From Aquabacterium sp. (GTDB lineage: Bacteria > Pseudomonadota > Gammaproteobacteria > Burkholderiales > Burkholderiaceae_C), in assembly GCA_023150345.1 (NCBI GenBank), contig JAKLLB010000018.1, positions 1-54,688 of the forward strand: a DNA stretch of 54,688 nt. Reading direction: 5' to 3'. The notes beneath the pieces are model-generated. The model searched no databases, was not told where the DNA came from, and worked only from the letters and a program-made list of their open reading frames with translations. The position numbers were made by a program, and so were the translations under genes. Positions 14,688 to 22,008 of this stretch are shown here, in pieces (positions within the stretch are counted from its first letter, which is position 1; the number at the start of each line of letters is the position of its first letter).

Positions 14688-16235
14688 TCACACCCCCCGA
14701 CGCTGCGCGGCCCAATAGGGCGCGCGCAGCTCGCGCTTGAGCACCTTGCCGCGATCGCTGCGCGGCAGCTCGGCCACCCGGTCGATGCTCTTGGGCGTCT
14801 TCACGCCACCCAGTCGCTCGCGGCACCAGGTCAGCAGCGCCGCGTCATCGACGCCGGCCGCGTCTCGCAGCACCACCACCGCCTTCACTGCCTCGCCCCA
14901 GTCGGCGTCGGGCACGCCGATCACGGCGCACTCGGCCACCGCGGGGTGGGCTGCAAGTACCTGCTCCACCTCGGCGGAGTAGACGTTGAACCCGCCGCTG
15001 ATGATCATGTCCTTCTTGCGATCGACGATGTGCAGGTAGCCGCGGTCGTCGAAGTGGCCGACGTCGCCCGTGTGCACCCAGCCGTCGACCAGCACCGCGG
15101 CGGTGGCTTCAGGATTGCGGTAATAGCCGGTCATGGCCTGATCGCCACGCACGCAAATCTCGCCGTCGACGCCGGGCCCGACGATGCAGCCCTGAGCATC
15201 GCGTATCGCCACCCGGCAGAACGGCAGGCCTGGGCGCCCGGCCGCGGCCAGGCGGTCGTCGTCGGCGATGTGTCCATCGATGATGAACTCTTCGGGCCTC
15301 ATGCAGCTGATACCCAGCGCCTCGGTCTGCCCATACGCCTGGGTGACGACGGGCCCGAAGGCCTCGATCACCTCACGCAGCCGCGCCACCGACATCGGTG
15401 CGGCCGACCAGGCCAGGAACTTCAGGCTCGACAGGTCTCGTTGCGCGCGCGTGGGCTCGTCGAGCAGGCGATAGATCACCGTGGGCGGCAGGAACAGCTT
15501 GGTCACGCGATGGCGCTCGATTGCCTCGAGCACCGCACGCGGTTCGGCCCGGTCGATCAGCACCAGTTGCCCGCCTGTGGCCAGCACGTGGTAGGCCAAC
15601 CCGCCTGCGGCATGCGTGATCGGTGCGGCCACCAGCATCACCGCCTGCGGGTCGGGCATCCAGTGCAGACAGAAGGCAACGAACGCGTGATAGGCCCGGT
15701 GGGGCATCATGGCCATGCGGAAGTCACCGCTGGTGCCCGATCCTGTCTGCAGCCAGGCGGTGGACTCCAGCGCCACTTCCACCGACGGCTCGCCGTCGCT
15801 GGCGCCCGCACACCAAGCGGCCAGGTCACTGACGCCCGGCAAGGCCGCGTCCAGGCACACCAGGCGCTGCAGCCGCGGCAGGCGTGGTCGCAGGGCCAGC
15901 ACCGCATCGGCGTAGCGACGCTGGAAGAACAACACCTCCACGTCTGCGAAGGCGAGGATGCGCTCGTGGTCGGACGCGGCGCTGCGCGTATCCAGCGGCA
16001 CGTAGGCCATGCCCGCGCGCATGACGCCCAGGCTGCACAGGAATCCCAGCGCATCGTTGTCGCACCACACCGCGGCATGGCGGCCGTGGCCGCGTTCTTC
16101 GGCCAGCAGCGTGTTGGCCACGCGCCGCATCCAGCTGCGTGCGTCGCCGTAGGTGATGGCCACTGCCCCCTGCCGCAGGCACACGGCGCCGGGATTGACG
16201 AGTGCGCCCCGCTCGAGGAAGTCGCTCACCGACAC
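14688..16235 (-). CDS. AMP-forming acyl-CoA ligase (ANL superfamily) with an altered P-loop
   Basis: A 515-residue adenylating enzyme that should activate a carboxylic acid to its CoA ester. Seen: AYGQTEALGISCM (A5 region), GYYRNPEATAAV and HTGDVGHFDDRGYLHIVDRK (A7/A8), DMIISGGFNVYSAEVEQVL hinge, and SDRGKVLKREL at the end, which keeps the catalytic A10 lysine. The usual phosphate-binding TSGTTGxPKG is replaced by TGSGTSGDFRMAMMPHRA, so the conserved Lys of that loop is missing; this may lower or alter activity. GTG start at 16235, immediately after the stop of the NTF2-like gene. Operon partner of the hydantoinase-like subunits and enoyl-CoA hydratase. Confidence 0.8.
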   Translation of the reverse strand: MSVSDFLERGALVNPGAVCLRQGAVAITYGDARSWMRRVANTLLAEERGHGRHAAVWCDNDALGFLCSLGVMRAGMAYVPLDTRSAASDHERILAFADVEVLFFQRRYADAVLALRPRLPRLQRLVCLDAALPGVSDLAAWCAGASDGEPSVEVALESTAWLQTGSGTSGDFRMAMMPHRAYHAFVAFCLHWMPDPQAVMLVAAPITHAAGGLAYHVLATGGQLVLIDRAEPRAVLEAIERHRVTKLFLPPTVIYRLLDEPTRAQRDLSSLKFLAWSAAPMSVARLREVIEAFGPVVTQAYGQTEALGISCMRPEEFIIDGHIADDDRLAAAGRPGLPFCRVAIRDAQGCIVGPGVDGEICVRGDQAMTGYYRNPEATAAVLVDGWVHTGDVGHFDDRGYLHIVDRKKDMIISGGFNVYSAEVEQVLAAHPAVAECAVIGVPDADWGEAVKAVVVLRDAAGVDDAALLTWCRERLGGVKTPKSIDRVAELPRSDRGKVLKRELRAPYWAAQRRGV

Positions 16236-16236
16236 G

Positions 16237-16899
16237 TCAGCGCTCGCCCGTCACCGGGTGTGGGTAGTGATAGGGCGGCACGAAAGTGCCCGGGTACGTT
16301 TCGTAGCGGTGGCTGGGCGGAGCGTCGGGCGGGTACTCGGCGCTCACGCCCGGCATCGGCAGGCCGGTGCGCCCCCAGCCTTCTTCGTACGGCGTGTAGA
16401 AGGTGGGGTACCAGCGCATCACCGAGATGCGCCAGATGCCGTCCTCACCCTTGGCGTACTCGTTTTCGTAGGGGCCTTCGGCCCAGTGGCCGAGCTGGCC
16501 CAGCACACCCACCTGGATGAGTGCGCGCCAGCGGCCGCGGGCGTGCCTGCCGTCGGCATCCACATGCACCAGCCCCTGCAGCTGCAGGTGGTTGTGCAGC
16601 TGGCCGCGGCTCAGGCCGTCGCCCTGATCGTGCTTGGCAATCAGCCCACCCACCAGGCGCCGGAACACGGTCTCGGCCCCAGCGCTGCCGCGATAGACGC
16701 CGCGCCCGGAGATCTCGATCTCGCAGTCGTCGCTGAACAGCGCCAGCACCTGCGTCCACAGCGCCTTGTCGACGTAGTAGCCGTAGGCGCGCTGCAGGCG
16801 CTTGACGGCCTCGGTGTCCTCGAGCAGCTGCACCCGCTGGCGCAGTGCGCGCAGCTCCTCGCGCAGCGCGGCGATTTCGGCGTCCGCACCCATGGTCAT
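16237..16899 (-). CDS. NTF2-like (SnoaL-type) protein with N-terminal coiled coil
   Basis: A 220-residue protein. Residues about 6-35 form a heptad-like coiled coil (EIAALREELRALRQRVQLLE), followed by the NTF2/SnoaL cone fold opening with RLQRAYGYYVDKALWTQVLA and LFSDDCEIEISGRGVYRG. A Pro/Tyr-rich tail from about residue 180 includes GTFVPPYHYPHP. Such proteins act as small isomerases, dehydratases or ligand-binding partners. The ATG at 16899 overlaps the stop of the hydantoinase B-subunit gene (ATGA), indicating translational coupling, so a role in the same pathway, perhaps as a subunit or accessory, is likely; its reaction is unknown. Confidence 0.7.
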   Translation of the reverse strand: MTMGADAEIAALREELRALRQRVQLLEDTEAVKRLQRAYGYYVDKALWTQVLALFSDDCEIEISGRGVYRGSAGAETVFRRLVGGLIAKHDQGDGLSRGQLHNHLQLQGLVHVDADGRHARGRWRALIQVGVLGQLGHWAEGPYENEYAKGEDGIWRISVMRWYPTFYTPYEEGWGRTGLPMPGVSAEYPPDAPPSHRYETYPGTFVPPYHYPHPVTGER

Positions 16900-18710
16900 T
16901 GCCCCGCCTGCGCGCGCGCCGTGGCCAGCTCGTCGCGGCGCCGCGCAGTGGCCGCGGTATCCACCTTCCAGCTGCCGGTGTCGAGCACCACGCCGTAGAC
17001 GTCGCGCGCCCGTTCGGCGCTGACGAAGCCGCTGCGCACATCGTCGAGCACGCGCGCGGGGTCGCGCCGCAGGGCGTCGCCCCAGCCACCACCGCCAGTG
17101 GTGTAGGTCTCGCAGGCCTCTCCCGGGAAGATGGGCTCGGTGACGAAGGTGCGCAGCGACCGGCGTTTGCCGTCGACGCCGGTGATGGTCATCGCCGACA
17201 GCGGCCCGCTGCCACCACCGACCACGCCCGCCGGCGCGCTGCGCTGGCCGTCGCTGTTGCCGGTCATCAGCAGCGAGACAGACTCGGGCAGCGTGCGCGC
17301 GACGAAGCGCACGTAGGCGCCGGGCGAGCCGCGGTACTCGCCCGCACCCTCCCAGTCGGGCAGCACCTCGTAGTGCGTCACGAGGTACGGCGACGAGGAC
17401 TCGAAGAACTCGACATTGGGCCGCGTGAGGTTGGCGCAGGCACTCTGGAAGCCCACGCCCAGCCAGCCGTCGTGGCCCTTGACGCCGCCGCCGCCGCTGT
17501 CGCTGCCGAAGGTTTCGGTGAAGTAGTTCTGGGCGTGGCCGGTGCGCGGGTCGATCACGTCGGCGCGCGTGCCGATGTTGATCGGGCAGTGGTGCCGGCC
17601 CCAGCCGCCCATCGCCCGCTCGGGCAGCGCCTGGCCCAGCGCCATCATCGTCGCCTCGACGATCTGCGTGCCCACCGAGATCTGCGAGGCGCCCACCGTG
17701 GCCGGGTAGCGCGGGTTCACCACCGTGCCCTCGGGGATCACGAAGTCCACCGCCGACAATGCGCCGCCGTTCTTGGGCACGGTCGGGTCGAGCAGGTAGA
17801 ACAGTCCCACCATGGCGCTGCAGATCGTTGCCCCCACCGGGCAATTGACGAAGGTGGCTTGCGCATCGCTGCCCGAGTAGTCGAGCGTGAGGCGGTCACC
17901 CTCGACGATGGCGTCGACCCGCACGGTGATCGGCCGGTCGGTGCGGCCATCCCAGTCGCACGAGGATTCGCCGTGATAGCGCCCGTCGGGGATGCGCGCG
18001 ATCTGCTCGCGCATGCCGCGCCGCCCGGCGGCGACGATCTCGGCCATGCAGGCTTTCACCGTGGCCAGGCCGTACTTGCGGCACAGCGCGCCGACCTGCT
18101 CCTCGGCATGCGCCATGCAGCCGTTGATCAGCCGCGTGTCCATGTCCAGCTCGGTGGGCATGCGAACGTTGCGCAGCACCAGGTCCCACAACTCCTGCTG
18201 CAGCACGCCCTGGCGGATGATCTTCATCGGCGCGACGTTCAGGCCCTCGGCGATGATGTCGTAGGCGCCCGGCCCGTAGCCACCGGGCAGGAAGCCCCCC
18301 GTGTCGCTGACGTGCGTCTTGGCCTGGAAGAAGCCCAGGTGCTCGCCTTCGAAGAAGATCGGCCGCACGAAGTTCCAGTCCGGCAGATGGCCGCCACGGA
18401 CGATGTAGGGGTCGTTGGCGACGATGAAGTCGCCGGGTGCGTAGTCGCCGTGGAACTTCGACTCCAGGCCCTTGATCGCCTCTTCGGCCACCAGGGTGTG
18501 GATCGGCGCGGCACTGGCGGCCACGACGATGCGGCCGTCGGTGTCGAGGATGCTCTGGCCCAGGTCGCGCGCCAGCGCGGTGACGAACGACTGCGTCGAA
18601 TACAGCACCTTCTCGCCCACCTGGGCGGTGAGGTACTGCAGCTTGTTCCACACCACCGAGAAGGTGATGGGATCGATGTCGGCGCGCGTGGCGCCAGCGG
18701 GGGTGGTCAT
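16896..18710 (-). CDS. Hydantoinase B/oxoprolinase-family subunit
   Basis: A 604-residue HyuB-type subunit. Landmarks are DPITFSVVWNKLQYLTAQVG at the N-terminus, ILDTDGRIVVAASAAPIH, DFIVANDPYIVRGGHLPDW (metal-site region), DTGGFLPGGYGPGAYDIIAE and GWGRHHCPINIGTRADVIDP, all usual for this family. Together with HyuA it forms ATP-dependent amidohydrolases (hydantoinase, 5-oxoprolinase) or the related acetone/acetophenone carboxylases. The nearby CoA ligase and hydratase favour a catabolic carboxylase or cyclic-amide hydrolase role over glutathione metabolism, but sequence alone does not decide. ATGA overlaps link it to the genes on both sides. Confidence 0.85.
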   Translation of the reverse strand: MTTPAGATRADIDPITFSVVWNKLQYLTAQVGEKVLYSTQSFVTALARDLGQSILDTDGRIVVAASAAPIHTLVAEEAIKGLESKFHGDYAPGDFIVANDPYIVRGGHLPDWNFVRPIFFEGEHLGFFQAKTHVSDTGGFLPGGYGPGAYDIIAEGLNVAPMKIIRQGVLQQELWDLVLRNVRMPTELDMDTRLINGCMAHAEEQVGALCRKYGLATVKACMAEIVAAGRRGMREQIARIPDGRYHGESSCDWDGRTDRPITVRVDAIVEGDRLTLDYSGSDAQATFVNCPVGATICSAMVGLFYLLDPTVPKNGGALSAVDFVIPEGTVVNPRYPATVGASQISVGTQIVEATMMALGQALPERAMGGWGRHHCPINIGTRADVIDPRTGHAQNYFTETFGSDSGGGGVKGHDGWLGVGFQSACANLTRPNVEFFESSSPYLVTHYEVLPDWEGAGEYRGSPGAYVRFVARTLPESVSLLMTGNSDGQRSAPAGVVGGGSGPLSAMTITGVDGKRRSLRTFVTEPIFPGEACETYTTGGGGWGDALRRDPARVLDDVRSGFVSAERARDVYGVVLDTGSWKVDTAATARRRDELATARAQAGQ

Positions 18711-20809
18711 GCGCGTGCCTCCAGGACGGTGGTGACGAAATTGCCGTAGCGATCGACTCGGGTGGCCACCCCCGGCGGCAGCACGAAGGTGGTGAAGGTC
18801 TCCTCGATGATCGCGGGGCCGGCCACGCTGTCGTCGCGGCCCAGGCGGTTGCCGTCGTAGACCGGCGTGTTCACCAGGCCGGCGCCGGCGAAGTGCGCCA
18901 TGCGTGTGCCCTTGCGCGCCTGCTCGGCGCCGCGGCCAGCGGCGATGTCGCGCAGCACGGGTTTGCGCATGCGCGCCGAGCCCGACAGGTGCAGGCGCAC
19001 GATCTCGGTGGGGTAGGCCGGGTCGCTGTGGCCCACCGTGGCCTTGTGCACCTGGTGGAATGCCGCGGTGGCGGCGGCCAGCGCATCGGCGTTCACTGCG
19101 CCGCCAGGCAGGGGCGCGTTGCGGTCGCGGAACTGGCCCCAGTAGCGCATGTCCATCGAGCGCTGGATGACGATGTCGGCCTCGGCCACGCCCTCGCGGC
19201 GCAGGGTCTCGCGCGCCTGGGCCTCCATCTCGTCGTAGGCCGCCTGCAGGGCGGCGAAGTCCACCTGCGCAGTGGCGACGTGGAAGGCGCGCTGCCAGTC
19301 ATGCTTCAGGTCGCAATACATCATGCCGAAGGCGCAATAGATCGGCGCGACCTTGGGCACGATGAGCTTGCGGATGCGCAGCTCCTGCATGATGCGCACG
19401 GCATGCACCGCAGCGGCACCGCCGGCCGCGCACAGCGCGAAGTCGCGCGGATCGTAGCCGCGGCGCGCGAAGGCCACATCGGTGCCGCTGGCCATGGTGG
19501 TGTTGATCACCTCGTAGATGGCGGCAGCCGCCTCCAGCACCGTGAGGCCCAGCGGCTTGGCGATCTTCTCGGCGATGGCCTGCTCGGCCAGGTCCTTGCG
19601 CAACCGCGTTTCGCCGCCCAGGAAGAACTCGGGGTCGATGTAGCCCAGCACCACGTTGGCATCGGTCACCGTCGGTTCGGTGCCGCCCTTGCCGTAGCAG
19701 GCCGGCCCGGGCGCCGCCGAGGCGCTGCGCGGCCCCACGCACAGCCGCCCGCTGGCATCGACGTAGGCGATGCTGCCGCCGCCGGCGCCGATGGCCGTCA
19801 CGTCGACCGAGGGCAGCGCGAACTTCTTGCCGTCGATGATCTGCTCGCGCACGGTGTCCACAGCGCCGTCGTGCACCACGCCGACGTCGAAGCTGGTACC
19901 GCCCATGTCCACCGACAGCACATTTCGGTGCTCGTGGTCCAACCCCAGTGCCAGGCCCAGCGAGGGCCCGGCCGCCGGGCCCGACAACAGCAGCACCGCC
20001 GGGTTCTCCTTGACGATCTCCGGCGTGGCGATGCCGCCGTTGCTCTGGATGAACAACAACTGCCCGCCGAAGCCGGCCTCGGCCAGCAGCGTGCCGATGC
20101 GGGTGACGAACGCGGTGACCACCGGCGCCACGTAGGCGGCGAACATCGTGGTGCTCCAGCGCTCGACCTCGCCGCTGACCGGCAGCACCGTCGACGACAG
20201 CGCCACGCACATGGCGGGCGCCTCCTCGGCGATGATCTGGCCGATGCGGCGCTCGTGCGCCGGGTTCACCGGCGAGTGCATCAGGGTCACGGCGATCGTG
20301 GTCACGCCCTGGTCGCGCAGTTCACGCACCGCGCGCCGCACATCGTTTTCGTCCAGCGGCGTGATCACCGCGCCGGTGCAGTCCACGCGCTCGGTCACCT
20401 CGGTCATCAGGTGCAACGGCGTCAGCAGCCGCGGCGGGTCGGCATGGAAGTCGTACATGTCGACCGGGCCTTCTTTCCAGTCGGCCTTGGCCACCTGCGG
20501 AAAGGCCATGCGCAGTCGGTAGCCGCGGGTGGCGATGGTGCCCATGCGCGGGCCCGAGTGCGTGGCCACCACGTTGGTGGCCATCGTCGTGCCCAGCACC
20601 AGCGACTCGGTGCGCCCGAGCAGCTCGGCCAGTGTCAGCTCGCAGGCCTGGGCCAGCTTGCGCAGGCACTCCAGCGTGCCCTGGGTGGGGTCGTGCGGTG
20701 TCGTGTGCGCCTTGCGCATCACCGCCACGCCCTGCTCGTCGATCAGCACCCCGTCGGTGAAGGTGCCGCCGCTGTCGACTGAAATCCTGTATGCCACGCG
20801 TCGCTCCAT
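18707..20809 (-). CDS. Hydantoinase A/oxoprolinase-family subunit
   Basis: A 700-residue ATP-binding partner of the B subunit, with an actin-like fold. It starts YRISVDSGGTFTDGVLIDEQ (phosphate-binding loop GGTFTD), has DMGGTSFDVGVVHDGAVDTV (second phosphate loop), GAGGGSIAYVDASG, and the GPACYGKGGTEPTVTDANVV block, all diagnostic of HyuA. A subunits phosphorylate the carbonyl of the substrate using ATP. The ATG at 20809 is given as start; a GTG at 20797 is an equally good choice, because GGAG lies 6 nt before it and family members usually begin close to YRISVD. It is the first structural gene of the operon running to 13910 and lies 188 bp downstream of the LysR gene, with possible LysR boxes between. 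Confidence 0.85.
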   Translation of the reverse strand: MERRVAYRISVDSGGTFTDGVLIDEQGVAVMRKAHTTPHDPTQGTLECLRKLAQACELTLAELLGRTESLVLGTTMATNVVATHSGPRMGTIATRGYRLRMAFPQVAKADWKEGPVDMYDFHADPPRLLTPLHLMTEVTERVDCTGAVITPLDENDVRRAVRELRDQGVTTIAVTLMHSPVNPAHERRIGQIIAEEAPAMCVALSSTVLPVSGEVERWSTTMFAAYVAPVVTAFVTRIGTLLAEAGFGGQLLFIQSNGGIATPEIVKENPAVLLLSGPAAGPSLGLALGLDHEHRNVLSVDMGGTSFDVGVVHDGAVDTVREQIIDGKKFALPSVDVTAIGAGGGSIAYVDASGRLCVGPRSASAAPGPACYGKGGTEPTVTDANVVLGYIDPEFFLGGETRLRKDLAEQAIAEKIAKPLGLTVLEAAAAIYEVINTTMASGTDVAFARRGYDPRDFALCAAGGAAAVHAVRIMQELRIRKLIVPKVAPIYCAFGMMYCDLKHDWQRAFHVATAQVDFAALQAAYDEMEAQARETLRREGVAEADIVIQRSMDMRYWGQFRDRNAPLPGGAVNADALAAATAAFHQVHKATVGHSDPAYPTEIVRLHLSGSARMRKPVLRDIAAGRGAEQARKGTRMAHFAGAGLVNTPVYDGNRLGRDDSVAGPAIIEETFTTFVLPPGVATRVDRYGNFVTTVLEARA

Positions 20810-20931
20810 GTGCGGCTCGATGCGCCCGCAGGAGCAGGCCATGCATCGAAGCGCCGGGCGACGGCCCCCATGGCCACCACCGGTCGCTTGCGCCGTGGCG
20901 GGTTTATAGGCAGTGGCGGCCGGGCAGGGAA

Positions 20932-20968
20932 ATGAAGAATATCGAAGCGGGGTATCCACCGCACCGAT
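20932..20968. promoter_or_regulatory. LysR-type box pair upstream of the hydantoinase-like operon
   Basis: ATCCACCGCACCGAT (20954-20968) is a full ATC-N9-GAT box; ATGAAGAATATCGAA (20932-20946) starts 22 bp before it and is a degenerate copy. An overlapping ATCGAAGCGGGGTAT (20941-20955) is another near match. The region is AT-richer than its surroundings and sits about 120-180 bp before the hyuA-like start and just after the LysR gene. ATC-N9-GAT is the motif bound by NodD-class LysR proteins; use here is inferred. Confidence 0.45.
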
Positions 20969-20997
20969 AGATGCGGGCGGCGGATGGTTCCTGGCTG

Positions 20998-21924
20998 TCA
21001 AGCCGGTGGCGTTTGCACCTCGTCTTGCGCCATTTCCTCCACCATCACCCGGCGCAGCCACAGGCTGCCGGGATCGCGGTCGCGCAGGGCATGCCAGGCC
21101 ACCACCTCGCACATGGGCGGCATGTCCACCGGCAGCGGCACCTCGCGCAGCGGCAGGTAGCGCGCGTAGTACTGCAGGAGGCGGCGCGGCACGGTGGCCA
21201 CGCGTTGCGTGTCGACCAGCATGCGCAGCAGCGAGCCGAAGTCGGTGGCGATGACCTCCACCCGCCGGCGGTGGCCCAGGCTGCCGAGGAACCACTCGTC
21301 CAGCGAGGGCGTGCGCGGCCCGCCGAAGCGCACCGCGACATGGCCCAGTTCCAGGAAGCGCTCGAGCGTGAGCGCATCGGCCACGCGCGGGTTGCCGGCC
21401 CACACGGCGCAGGTGAAGCGGTCTTCCATCAGCACCGTGGACAGCGGGCCCAGGCGCAGGTATTGCGAGGGCAGCACCAGGAAGTCGACCTCGCCGCGTT
21501 CGAGCACCTCCCAGGGCGTCTCGGACACCGGCAACACCTCGACCGTGACCCCCGGCGCCTCGGCCTGCAGCCGCGGCAGCAGGCGTGCCATGAGTACGGT
21601 GGCGACATAGTCCGACAGCAGCAGCTTGTAGTGGCGCACGGAGGTCGACGGATCGAACTGCGGCCGCGCGCTGATGGTGGCCTCGACCTGCAGCAGGATC
21701 TCGCGCACGCCACCGGCGATGGTTTCGGCCAGCGGCGTGGGCAGCATCACGCGCCCGGTCTGCACCAGCAATTCGTCGCCAAAGTACTCGCGCAGCCGGC
21801 CCAGCGCGCTGCTCATCGCCGACTGGCTGAGGTTCATGCGTTCGCCGGCGCGGGTGATGCTGCGCTCGGCCAGCAGCGTGTCGAGCGCCACCAGGAGGTT
21901 GAGGTCAAGTCCCTTGAAATGCAT
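20998..21924 (-). CDS. LysR-family transcriptional regulator (NodD-like class)
   Basis: A 308-residue regulator. The winged helix-turn-helix occupies residues 1-65 (LDLNLLVALDTLLAERSITR, then NLSQSAMSSALGRLREYFGD), with the phrase LVQTGRVMLPTPLAETI typical of the NodD/PA-type branch of LysR. The effector domain is a two-lobed periplasmic-binding fold. It is transcribed toward the hydantoinase-like operon and ends 188 bp before it, so it probably controls that operon in response to a pathway compound; possible target boxes lie in the gap. ATG at 21924, no strong ribosome binding site. Confidence 0.88.
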   Translation of the reverse strand: MHFKGLDLNLLVALDTLLAERSITRAGERMNLSQSAMSSALGRLREYFGDELLVQTGRVMLPTPLAETIAGGVREILLQVEATISARPQFDPSTSVRHYKLLLSDYVATVLMARLLPRLQAEAPGVTVEVLPVSETPWEVLERGEVDFLVLPSQYLRLGPLSTVLMEDRFTCAVWAGNPRVADALTLERFLELGHVAVRFGGPRTPSLDEWFLGSLGHRRRVEVIATDFGSLLRMLVDTQRVATVPRRLLQYYARYLPLREVPLPVDMPPMCEVVAWHALRDRDPGSLWLRRVMVEEMAQDEVQTPPA

Positions 21925-21954
21925 GCAGCCCTGCCGTTGGGTTGGGTGACAAGT

Positions 21955-21971
21955 GTCGAGGTATACCCGAC
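21955..21971. promoter_or_regulatory. Palindrome upstream of the LysR gene
   Basis: GTCGAGGTATACCCGAC has GTCG/CGAC arms around the perfect 8-bp palindrome GGTATACC, 30 bp before the LysR start codon. Position and symmetry suggest an autoregulatory site; not demonstrated. Confidence 0.3.
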
Positions 21972-22008
21972 TCCTGCCCGGCCCAGCCAGAGCTCCGTGC
22001 GCGAGCGG

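Noticed and set aside
16845-18749. Plus-strand open frame opposite the hydantoinase B gene
   Set aside because: Antisense shadow with His/Arg/Asp-rich repeats and no start signal.
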